Notes under the pieces: model-generated
What the model saw: only the letters and a program-made list of their open reading frames with translations
Database searches by the model: none
Told to the model about the DNA's origin: nothing
Program-made: the position numbers and the translations under genes
Shown here: positions 1 through 5,739 of the stretch, piece by piece
Layout: each line of letters begins with the position of its first letter
How positions within the stretch are numbered: the stretch's first letter is position 1
NCBI GenBank assembly: GCA_964568355.1
Contig: CAZMRK010000493.1
Location: 1-8,635 of the forward strand
DNA length: 8,635 bases
Source: JAJPJX01 sp964568355
GTDB lineage: Bacteria; Acidobacteriota; Terriglobia; Bryobacterales; Bryobacteraceae
Direction of reading: 5' to 3'

Positions 1-1
1 T

Positions 2-712
2 AAGCTGGTGTTCGGGATTTCGGTAGGGGAAAAGCAAAGTACCTGGCTGCGGGTCCACGCCCGCGGCACGGCCGCTCACGGGTCGCAGCCTATTGCCGAT
101 AACGCCAATGTCACGTTGATTCGGGCGCTCGAAAAGGCGATGGCGCAGCCGCCTGCCAAGCCGCATCCCATCGTGGCCGAAATGGTGCGCAATATCGGCC
201 AGCCGCTGGCCCACAACAAATATACGGACGCCTTGCAGGCCAACACGATTTCGCTCACCACACTCACGGCCGGAGTCGGCAATCCGGCCAAGGTCAACGT
301 GATTCCTTCGGCCAGCGAGGCTACCCTGGACTGCCGCCTGCTACCCGGTGCGAATGCTCAAGAGTTCATCTCGGAGATGAAGGCGCGCATCAACGATCCG
401 CGCGTTTCGGTCGAGCTGATCAGCCACCCCGAGGATCCCGGCGTCAGCAACAGCCGCACGACGCTGTTCGAAGCGATCCGTAAGGCCATCGTGAAGACCA
501 ATCCGGGCGCCGTGGTCACGCCGATGCTGGTTCCGCACGGCACGGATTCGGTCAAGCTGCGCGCCAAGGGAGTGACTGCGTACGGTTTGACGCCCATGGT
601 TCTGGACCTTACCACCGCGGGATCCATGCACAGCGATACGGAGCACATCCCGGTGGCGGAGTTCACCAAGGGGCTGCACATTTTTTACGATGTGCTGGCT
701 TCGGATTTTTGA
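2..712 (+). CDS. M20-family metallopeptidase, C-terminal part (5' truncated by window edge)
   Basis: The frame is open to the left edge, so the true start and the N-terminal zinc-binding half lie outside the window. What remains is the family's dimerisation (lid) domain followed by the end of the catalytic domain. The lid starts with WLRVHARGTAAHG, matching the 'G..aH...P' segment that opens the M20 lid. Near the C-terminus MHSDTEHIPV carries the last conserved metal-ligand histidine (codon 629-631), and VPHGTDS is the usual stretch before it. M20 enzymes (ArgE/DapE/CPG2 type) hydrolyse amide bonds of peptides or N-acyl amino acids with two zinc ions. Which substrate class applies cannot be told without the N-terminus, nor can any signal peptide be judged. 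The gene reads toward the methyltransferase 56 bases downstream. Family assignment is firm; subfamily is open. Confidence 0.9.
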   Translation, partial: KLVFGISVGEKQSTWLRVHARGTAAHGSQPIADNANVTLIRALEKAMAQPPAKPHPIVAEMVRNIGQPLAHNKYTDALQANTISLTTLTAGVGNPAKVNVIPSASEATLDCRLLPGANAQEFISEMKARINDPRVSVELISHPEDPGVSNSRTTLFEAIRKAIVKTNPGAVVTPMLVPHGTDSVKLRAKGVTAYGLTPMVLDLTTAGSMHSDTEHIPVAEFTKGLHIFYDVLASDF

Positions 713-756
713 GGGCGTCGTGAAGAGTCGCGGCGCGGCACGCGGAAAGCTTGCGC

Positions 757-762
757 TACGAT
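757..762 (+). promoter_or_regulatory. Candidate -10 element (TACGAT) for the exported methyltransferase gene
   Basis: TACGAT matches TAnnnT and ends 6 bases before the GTG at 769, so transcription would begin at or very near the start codon and give a leaderless mRNA. There is no Shine-Dalgarno sequence before 769, which fits this reading. No convincing -35 hexamer is seen 17 bases upstream. The assignment rests on one short motif. Confidence 0.3.
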
Positions 763-768
763 GGGCTT

Positions 769-1419
769 GTGCGACGAGTGTCCAGCTTGCTGGTTGTGTT
801 TGCGTTGATGGCTGCCTCGGCCGGCGCGCAGCGACGCGCTCCTGCCGATTCAAGCGCTCTGCCCCTTGCGAAGAACGAGACGGAGAAGCGCATTCTGGCG
901 GTCCAGGCCGGGATTGTCAGAGATCACAAGAACTATCTCAGCGTGCCGGTTCAGGATGGACGCGCGCTGCGCCTGTTTGCGGAATCCGCCGGGGCGAAGG
1001 CCATCCTGGAGATTGGAACCTCCACAGGGTACTCGGGCCTTTGGTTTTGCCTGGCGCTTCAGGCTACGGGCGGGCATCTCACCACGCTCGAACTCGATCA
1101 CGGCCGCGCCACGATGGCCCGCGAGCATTTTCGGAAAGCCGGCGTGGACAACCTGGTCACCGTCGTCGAGGGCGATGCGCATGAGCAGGTCACGCGCCAG
1201 AAAGGCCCGTTCGACGTGGTCTTCATCGATGCCGACAAGGGCGGCTATCCCGACTACCTGCGCAAGGTCCTTCCGCTGGTCCGCCCGGGCGGCCTGATCC
1301 TGGCGCACAACATCGAGATGTCGCCCGAGTACGTAAAGACGGTCACTTCGTCGCCGGAACTGGAGACAATCTTTTACATGGAAGGCGGCGGGCTTGGCGT
1401 GACGCTGAAGAAACGCTGA
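769..1419 (+). CDS. Exported COMT-like (family 3) SAM-dependent O-methyltransferase
   Basis: A 216-residue protein in the size range of the cation-dependent class I O-methyltransferases (Methyltransf_3, catechol/caffeoyl-CoA type). Residue 81 onward reads EIGTSTGYS, the SAM-binding motif I. LELD follows near residue 108 (ribose-binding acid). FIDADKGGYPDYL around 152-164 is the family's metal-binding signature, with D154 as the first ligand. The expected 'DN' pair after the GGLI strand reads H180-N181, so the second metal-ligand Asp is replaced by His. The N-terminus (MRRVSSLLVVFALMAASAGA) looks like a Sec signal with cleavage after A20, unusual for an enzyme needing cytoplasmic SAM. I chose GTG at 769 because it puts the two arginines at the very start of the signal; a TTG at 751 in the same frame is the alternative. 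Neither has a clear ribosome-binding site. The gene ends 5 bases from the convergent enolase-superfamily gene. Substrate unknown. Confidence 0.85.
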   Translation: MRRVSSLLVVFALMAASAGAQRRAPADSSALPLAKNETEKRILAVQAGIVRDHKNYLSVPVQDGRALRLFAESAGAKAILEIGTSTGYSGLWFCLALQATGGHLTTLELDHGRATMAREHFRKAGVDNLVTVVEGDAHEQVTRQKGPFDVVFIDADKGGYPDYLRKVLPLVRPGGLILAHNIEMSPEYVKTVTSSPELETIFYMEGGGLGVTLKKR

Positions 1420-1424
1420 TCACC

Positions 1425-2612
1425 TCAACGGTCGATCCGCCGGATCTGCTTGTCCAGCGCGCCGCGGTCAATCTCGTATCCTAATCCAGGCTTGGTGGGC
1501 GCGTGCACGTAGCCATCCTGGGCGATGCGGATGCGGTCCTTCATATAGGGGTGGTCGCTTGACCCCTGCGGCACCGTCATCTCGAACCACACGTTGTTGG
1601 GCATGGCCAGCTCGCAGTGGAAGTGCACGGCGTGGTCGAAGACCTCGCCCCAGTTGTGCGGAGCGCACTCCAGGCCGAAGCATTCGGCCATCCGGGCGAT
1701 CTTCATGCCCCCGGTGATCCCGCCGACGTTATCGACGATAAAGCGCACGACGTCGACCGCTCTGCGGCGGACGTACTCGGCGAACTGGTAGGGCGAGAAG
1801 ATAAACTCGCCGATGTGGATGGGGATGTCGAGCGCAGCGCACAACTGCGCCAACCCATCGATGTCGCTGGTCGGAATCGGATCTTCGTAAGCCACGAAGT
1901 TCAGGTCCTGGAGCAGCCGCCCTACCTTGATCGCCTCCTCGCGGGTGTATACGCCGACCGGATCCATCAGCAGGATGAAGTCGTCGCCGGCCTCCTTGCG
2001 GACGGCTTTGCAGACCTCCATGTCGAGCTTGTAGTCATGTCCGCCATTGGGCGAAGGAGGATGGATTTTGTAGGCGCGGAAGCCTTCGGCTTTGGACTTG
2101 CGCACTTCGTTGACGAAGTCCTCGACCGTGGCATGATGCTGGGAACTGGCGTAGGCCATCACTTTGTCGCGATAGGCGCCCAGAATCCGGTAGACCGGCA
2201 GATTGACGGCTTTGCCGAGAATATCCCACAAGCAGTTATCGACCGCCGAAGCGTAGGAAAGCTGGCCTCGCCGCCGGTCCTCCGGCACCCACTGGGAGGT
2301 GATGGCCGGCAAGTCCAGAACACTTTTTCCAGGGAGAGTGGCTTTGGCGTATTCGAGCCAGCCCAGGTTGCTCCAGTTGGGATGCCAATAGCGCGGGGCC
2401 AGGCTGTAGTTGCCCTCGATCCCGCTACGGGTCACCAGGGCGGCGATGCGGCCTGAGTCGGTCACATAGACCTTGGCCTCTTGGATGGTCAGATCGGGCA
2501 GATCGGCGGGTTTGACACCCGCGGCCAGGGCCGCCTGAACCGGCGCGGTCACCCCGGCGGCTCCAACAGCCGATGCTCCGAGGAATCGGCGGCGGGAAAC
2601 GTTTTTTGTCAT
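1425..2612 (-). CDS. Tat-exported enolase-superfamily protein, mandelate racemase subgroup (probable acid-sugar dehydratase)
   Basis: A 395-residue protein, full length for the superfamily, preceded by a twin-arginine signal (SRRRFLG at 6-12, then an Ala/Gly/Val-rich segment to about residue 31). The superfamily's catalytic residues are all visible: K182-x-H184 on the second barrel strand; metal ligands D217 (LLMDP), E243 (YEDP) and E269 (IGEF); the D294 (VDN)-H319 (APHNWG) dyad diagnostic of the mandelate racemase subgroup; and E344 (WFEMT), equivalent to the intermediate-stabilising Glu. Members abstract the alpha-proton of a carboxylate and usually dehydrate aldonic or aldaric acids to 2-keto-3-deoxy acids. 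His at 184, where mandelate racemase itself has Lys, is a variant, so substrate and stereochemistry cannot be inferred. The ATG lies 3 bases after the stop of the upstream DapA-like gene, with GAGGG (2621-2625) 8 bases before it inside that gene's end, so the two are co-transcribed and probably act in one pathway. Confidence 0.93.
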   Translation of the reverse strand: MTKNVSRRRFLGASAVGAAGVTAPVQAALAAGVKPADLPDLTIQEAKVYVTDSGRIAALVTRSGIEGNYSLAPRYWHPNWSNLGWLEYAKATLPGKSVLDLPAITSQWVPEDRRRGQLSYASAVDNCLWDILGKAVNLPVYRILGAYRDKVMAYASSQHHATVEDFVNEVRKSKAEGFRAYKIHPPSPNGGHDYKLDMEVCKAVRKEAGDDFILLMDPVGVYTREEAIKVGRLLQDLNFVAYEDPIPTSDIDGLAQLCAALDIPIHIGEFIFSPYQFAEYVRRRAVDVVRFIVDNVGGITGGMKIARMAECFGLECAPHNWGEVFDHAVHFHCELAMPNNVWFEMTVPQGSSDHPYMKDRIRIAQDGYVHAPTKPGLGYEIDRGALDKQIRRIDR

Positions 2613-2615
2613 GAT

Positions 2616-3608
2616 TTACGCCCTCAGCGAAGGCCGTATCAGGTCCAACAGCTCGCGCAGTACCTTCCTGGAAGTGTCGTCCAGAGCCGCCCGGTTGCCT
2701 TCGCCCGGCTGGCGCATGCGGTAGTTTTTGAATACTCCTCGCAGCACCAGGAGATACTTCAACGATTCGATGCCGTAGGTGCTCACCTCTTGAACCAGAA
2801 GCGAGGCGCGGCCGAACCGGTCGAGCGCTTCCTCGCGCTTGCCCTGATGCCAGAGATCCCAGGCGGCGGCATAGAGGTCGGCAAACGATGCAGCCGGCAT
2901 ACTTCCGGAGAATCCCCGCATCATCTCATCCAGCAAGGTCCGGCCATGCGAGCCGGTGAACACTTTCAGCTCATCGGAGCTGCGCCGGCGCAGTTCGGCG
3001 AGGCGCGCCAGGGGTTCGCCGGCCTCGTCCTTTACATAGCGAAGGGTCGGCACGGCCTTGTACATCGCGATCACCGTATCCACGCTCATGTTCCCCACGG
3101 CCTGCACGAATAGCGGCAGGTCAGTAGCCCGTCCGATTTCCTGGTAATACTCGAGCAGTGCCACGGGGTCGGCCTGGCGGGACGGCGGCAGTGAAATGAT
3201 CGCGTCAGCGCCTACCTTCCGGGCATGCCGGGCGTAGCGCACTGCTGTTGCGGTGTCCGGCGCCTGCACACCCAACACCAGAGCCGTGCGCAGTTTGCGC
3301 GCCTCGGCCGCGAGCGCTTCGCCCCCTTCGAGGCGCTCACTCTCCCGCAAGGCTGCCCATTCGCTCGCCAACTGGGGCCAGACGAAGCCAGGCACCCGGC
3401 CGCGGTCGATGAAACGCAATTCCTCCACGAGGGTATCCACATCCAGGCGGTCGGCTTCCGTGAACGGTGTCTGGGCAATAGGGAATATGCCGCGGAGAGG
3501 CTTGGTGGTACTGTCACGGGCGCCGATGAGCCGGAGACTGGGGAGTGCCAGCCCCGCCAGGAACCTGCGGCGGCTGATACCTGGGCCGAAAGAAGAAATC
3601 AGGGCCAT
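2616..3608 (-). CDS. Tat-exported DapA/N-acetylneuraminate-lyase superfamily protein (putative keto-acid aldolase)
   Basis: A 330-residue protein: a Tat signal (SRRRFLAGLALPSL at 12-25) on a (beta/alpha)8 barrel. The barrel opens with GIFPIAQTPFT (40-50), the family's first strand, and carries the Schiff-base lysine K193 in YVKDEAGEP. TGSHGRTLLDEMMRGFSGSMPAA (218-240) matches the later 'G.d......l..G..G.i.' region. Two usual positions deviate: the GTTGE loop is replaced by PQLASEW (79-84 region), and the Tyr expected after the PP of SLPPSRQ (139-145) is absent (Ser142). The family cleaves or condenses pyruvate-type keto acids. Next to an acid-sugar dehydratase homologue, a 2-keto-3-deoxy-sugar-acid aldolase or dehydratase role is the natural inference; true dihydrodipicolinate synthase activity is unlikely. 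The frame runs up to 3707, but ATG 3608 was chosen because it puts the RR motif 13 residues in. First gene of the two-gene operon. Confidence 0.88.
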   Translation of the reverse strand: MALISSFGPGISRRRFLAGLALPSLRLIGARDSTTKPLRGIFPIAQTPFTEADRLDVDTLVEELRFIDRGRVPGFVWPQLASEWAALRESERLEGGEALAAEARKLRTALVLGVQAPDTATAVRYARHARKVGADAIISLPPSRQADPVALLEYYQEIGRATDLPLFVQAVGNMSVDTVIAMYKAVPTLRYVKDEAGEPLARLAELRRRSSDELKVFTGSHGRTLLDEMMRGFSGSMPAASFADLYAAAWDLWHQGKREEALDRFGRASLLVQEVSTYGIESLKYLLVLRGVFKNYRMRQPGEGNRAALDDTSRKVLRELLDLIRPSLRA

Positions 3609-3618
3609 GGCGAAGACA

Positions 3619-3624
3619 ATTCTA
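3619..3624 (-). promoter_or_regulatory. Candidate -10 element (TAGAAT) for the DapA-like/dehydratase operon
   Basis: On the minus strand TAGAAT (5 of 6 match to TATAAT) ends 10 bases before the ATG at 3608. Transcription would start only a few bases before the codon, and no Shine-Dalgarno sequence is present in the gap, consistent with a leaderless or very short-leader message. No good -35 is visible. Confidence 0.35.
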
Positions 3625-3762
3625 CGCCATTTGTAGGAAATCGGCGGGCGGGGTGCACCTGGCGCTATATAGATTTCCGGGGAACTTGCCGATATAAGGC
3701 ATGTCACTTAGGTGGTAGACGGAGTTCGGCTCAGGAAAATTCTCCGGGTTTGTGGTGAGAGA

Positions 3763-3838
3763 AGTATCAGCGAACCTCTACTACCTCGGTGATACTCCAG
3801 CGTGACGACAAGGGAACGGTGTAAGCCATTCATCACCG
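3763..3838 (+). promoter_or_regulatory. Overlapping inverted repeats in the leader of the actin-like operon
   Basis: AGTATCA (3763-3769) pairs perfectly with TGATACT (3790-3796), a 7-bp stem with a 20-base loop. CGGTGAT (3787-3793) also pairs perfectly with ATCACCG (3832-3838), and CGGTG (3817-3821) can pair with CACCG (3834-3838). The first two pairings share bases 3790-3793 and so exclude each other; the second and third compete for 3834-3838. This is the arrangement seen in RNA switches, but could also be a protein-binding palindrome set or chance. It ends 15 bases before the ribosome-binding site. Confidence 0.3.
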
Positions 3839-3852
3839 CTGGGAAGACGTGT

Positions 3853-3858
3853 AAGGAG
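3853..3858 (+). promoter_or_regulatory. Strong ribosome-binding site fixing the start of the coiled-coil gene
   Basis: AAGGAG lies 8 bases before ATG 3867, near-ideal spacing. It decides for this start over the in-frame ATG at 3915. Confidence 0.75.
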
Positions 3859-3866
3859 AGCTTCGA

Positions 3867-4571
3867 ATGTTCAGACAATTCTTTCAGTCTGCCGTATTGG
3901 ACGACGAGAAACCCATGAATGGAACAGGCCGAAACAGCTCAGCGGAACGCAACTCGTCCGCGCCGGAGCCCGCCCTTCCGGCCGAGACTCGTGTATCTGC
4001 CGCTCCCACATCGGCCCCGATCAAGGCCGGTCCCGGTCCGGAACTTGGCAAAGCGACTTTCTCGGAAATCTATCGTGGCAGCACGGTGAAGCTGCCGGAC
4101 GCCGGGTACAACATTCTGAAGGTTGCCGATATGATCAGCAGCGCCCATCTCTCCACGATGTCGCCGGACGCGAAGCGGTGCGCCCTGCTCATGGCGCTGG
4201 AAGCTGCCGCTGTAGAGGTGGAAGTGCTGTTGCAGGACGCGATGCTGCGGCAGCGGGCTCTGAATGATTACGAAGAAGAGCAGCGCAAACGGCTCAAGGA
4301 ATTCGAAGCCGGGAAAGCTACGGAAAACAGCCATATCCAGGCGGAGTTGGACCGGGTGACTGCGGACTATATGCGGCGCATCCAGGCCAACATGGACGAA
4401 GTGGCCCGCCGCCAGGACGAATTTGACGCTTGGTTGAGGCGAAAACAACAGGAATCGCAGCGCATTGTGGAAGCGGCAGCGCTGTGTGTGCATCCGGGTG
4501 CAGCCAGTAATGGCGATTTGACCGCGGTCCTGGAGCGGGCCGCTGTTCCGGCTGGCTCGCCCCGGCGGTAA
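3867..4571 (+). CDS. Coiled-coil protein of the actin-like operon, unknown function
   Basis: A 234-residue protein with no signal peptide or membrane segment. Three parts are visible. Residues 1-60 are low-complexity, rich in Ser, Ala, Pro and Asn, and probably disordered. Residues 61-128 (from GKATFSEIYRG through VADMISSAHLSTMSPDAKR to ALEAAAVEVEVLLQDAM) look like a compact helical domain. Residues about 128-205 are almost uninterrupted charged helix (Glu/Lys/Arg/Gln with spaced Leu, Ile and Met), a predicted coiled coil. A short Ala/Pro-rich tail follows. I do not recognise a named family. It is the first gene of a three-gene operon: 11 bases after its stop comes a 49-codon membrane protein, then an actin-fold ATPase. 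This suggests a filament-binding, scaffold or adaptor protein of that ATPase; that is inference from context only. Confidence 0.85.
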   Translation: MFRQFFQSAVLDDEKPMNGTGRNSSAERNSSAPEPALPAETRVSAAPTSAPIKAGPGPELGKATFSEIYRGSTVKLPDAGYNILKVADMISSAHLSTMSPDAKRCALLMALEAAAVEVEVLLQDAMLRQRALNDYEEEQRKRLKEFEAGKATENSHIQAELDRVTADYMRRIQANMDEVARRQDEFDAWLRRKQQESQRIVEAAALCVHPGAASNGDLTAVLERAAVPAGSPRR

Positions 4572-4573
4572 AC

Positions 4574-4578
4574 GGAGG
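4574..4578 (+). promoter_or_regulatory. Ribosome-binding site supporting the small membrane-protein ORF
   Basis: GGAGG directly follows the stop of the coiled-coil gene and lies 4 bases before GTG 4583. The spacing is slightly short, but the motif is a perfect anti-SD match, and no other start codon nearby would use it to make a protein. It is the main support for translation of the 49-residue ORF. Confidence 0.6.
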
Positions 4579-4582
4579 CTTT

Positions 4583-4732
4583 GTGCTAAGCGCCTGCATC
4601 TGCGCCCTGCTTTTGCTGGTGGTGGCAGCTCGGGTGACCAAGAAGCAGCCGCCGCTCGATCGCATCGAACTGGAACGCCTGCGGCGGATTTCGGACCAGA
4701 TGCGCCGCGACTCCATTCTGCCGTTCGACTAA
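4583..4732 (+). CDS. Small single-pass membrane protein (49 aa) of the actin-like operon
   Basis: GTG start, 49 codons, TAA stop. It encodes a short hydrophobic N-terminal segment (about residues 2-16, SACICALLLLVVAA) followed by a basic stretch (RVTKKQ), then a charged amphipathic helix (about 25-43, DRIELERLRRISDQMRRD) ending in SILPFD. By the positive-inside rule the basic side faces the cytoplasm, giving a tiny anchor with a cytoplasmic helical tail. LSAC at residues 2-5 resembles a lipobox but lacks a preceding signal, so a lipoprotein is unlikely. It fills the gap between the coiled-coil gene (11 bases) and the actin-like gene (12 bases) and has its own ribosome-binding site, so it looks translated. 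A role tethering the actin-like protein or its coiled-coil partner to the membrane is inference. I know no homologue by name. Confidence 0.7.
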   Translation: MLSACICALLLLVVAARVTKKQPPLDRIELERLRRISDQMRRDSILPFD

Positions 4733-4744
4733 GAGAGGATCTGA

Positions 4745-5734
4745 ATGACCGAAGTAGATAGCGGGCAAGCCATCGGCCTAGACGTGGGCACGAGCCGGGT
4801 CGTCGTTGCCAGGGGACGGGATAAGCAATACACGTACGAATCACAATTGAACGCGTTCGTTACGGTGCCGTATTCCCGTCTCACGGCTGCGCTGATGGCT
4901 CGGGAAAGTGTCTTTCATACCGTACAGGGATCGGAGATTCTGATTGCCGGCAACGATGCGCAGAAATTCGCCGAGGTCTTTCACGTGGAGTTGCGCCGGC
5001 CGATGGTCGATGGAATCCTTAATCCCCGGGAACCGCACAGCCTGGCGGTCGTGCGCCAACTCATTACGAGGCTGGTGGGCCGGTCCGGACGCGAAGGGCA
5101 GAGACTGGCCTTTAGTGTGCCGGCGCCTACCATTGGTATCGAAACAGCCCTGGCGTATCACGAAGCCTGCCTGCACCAAGTGCTGATCGACCTGGGTTAC
5201 CAGCCCACTTCTCTCAGCGAGGGACTGGCGGTGATCTTCGGTGAACTGCCGTCTTCGAGCTATACCGGCGTGGCGATGTCCTTCGGCAGCGGTCTGAGCA
5301 ACGTCTGCCTGGCCGTTCTATCTCTGCCGGTGATCAGCTTCAGTGTTCCCAAGGCCGGCGATTTCATCGACTCCCATGCCGCTCTGGCGACCGGAGAACT
5401 AGCCACCAGGCTGCGCGTCGAAAAAGAACAATCCTTCCAAATCAATGGTTTTTCCGAAAATCGAGTCCACAACGCGCTAACCGTCTATTACGACGAAGTC
5501 ATGCGTTCCGCCGTCGAAGGTTTGATCCAGGCCTGCTCGCGAAGTCTTCCCAAACTCGATCAGGCCGTTCCCGTGGTGCTCAGCGGCGGTTCGACTATGC
5601 CCGGTGGTTTTCTCGGCCGATTCAACAAAATCCTGCGCTCTTACGATCTGCCTATTCCCATCAGCGAAGTCACGCTTGCCAGTGAACCCCTCTACTCCAC
5701 GGCGAGAGGGGCGCTGGTAGCGGCTATTTTATAG
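4745..5734 (+). CDS. Actin/Hsp70-fold ATPase (MreB/FtsA/ParM-like, divergent)
   Basis: A 329-residue cytoplasmic protein with the five motifs of the actin/Hsp70/sugar-kinase fold in order: phosphate-1 (IGLDVGTSRVVVAR, 10-23, with D13); connect-1 (LSEGLAVIFGE, 157-167, E159 aligning with the catalytic Glu region of MreB); phosphate-2 (AMSFGSGLSNV, 177-187); adenosine (VVLSGGSTMPGGF, 277-289); and connect-2 (YSTARGALVAA, 317-327). KAGDFIDSHAA (203-213) matches the 'GD..D' segment of MreB and DnaK. Length fits MreB and ParM and is too short for DnaK, so a filament-forming actin homologue is plausible. The phosphate-2 loop lacks the usual Asp (Ser179), leaving hydrolysis in doubt. The ribosome-binding site AGAGAGGA ends 5 bases before the ATG, right after the stop of the small membrane protein. 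Third gene of its operon. It does not read as canonical MreB, FtsA or PilM; a chaperone-like ATPase remains possible. Confidence 0.85.
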   Translation: MTEVDSGQAIGLDVGTSRVVVARGRDKQYTYESQLNAFVTVPYSRLTAALMARESVFHTVQGSEILIAGNDAQKFAEVFHVELRRPMVDGILNPREPHSLAVVRQLITRLVGRSGREGQRLAFSVPAPTIGIETALAYHEACLHQVLIDLGYQPTSLSEGLAVIFGELPSSSYTGVAMSFGSGLSNVCLAVLSLPVISFSVPKAGDFIDSHAALATGELATRLRVEKEQSFQINGFSENRVHNALTVYYDEVMRSAVEGLIQACSRSLPKLDQAVPVVLSGGSTMPGGFLGRFNKILRSYDLPIPISEVTLASEPLYSTARGALVAAIL

Positions 5735-5739
5735 CTGCA

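Larger units (their letters stand above)
3609..3866. other. Divergent intergenic region between the sugar-acid operon and the actin-like operon
   Basis: 258 bases with no gene I can support on either strand. It holds the minus-strand candidate -10 (3619-3624) and AT-rich steps TATATA (3666-3671) and TATAAG (3693-3698), the only plausible -10 elements for rightward transcription. It also holds a cluster of inverted repeats in the presumed leader (3763-3838) and a strong ribosome-binding site (3853-3858). If transcription starts near 3700-3705 the rightward leader is about 160 bases, long enough to hold a regulatory RNA structure. Confidence 0.5.

Noticed and set aside
1617..2456. 279-codon plus-strand open frame opposite the enolase-superfamily gene
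   Set aside because: It is antisense to a gene with intact catalytic motifs, has no recognisable domain, and such long opposite frames are expected in high-GC coding DNA.
3609..3707. 33-residue N-terminal extension of the DapA-like protein
   Set aside because: It would bury the twin-arginine signal in the interior and has no ribosome-binding site; the ATG at 3608 gives a normal Tat leader.
3810..3850. Resemblance to parts of a cobalamin riboswitch (AGGGAA, GGTGtAA, then GGGAAGACG)
   Set aside because: The pieces are crammed into about 40 bases, while the riboswitch needs about 200. The B12 box is absent and the downstream genes have nothing to do with cobalamin.
4583..4600. Lipobox (LSAC) at the start of the small membrane protein
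   Set aside because: The Cys is at residue 5 with no basic or hydrophobic region before it, so signal peptidase II would have nothing to recognise.
3939..4844. 301-codon minus-strand open frame across the coiled-coil gene, the small ORF and the actin-like gene start
   Set aside because: It is antisense to three well-supported plus-strand genes with ribosome-binding sites, and its composition (Arg/Pro/Ser-rich) is typical of a shadow frame.
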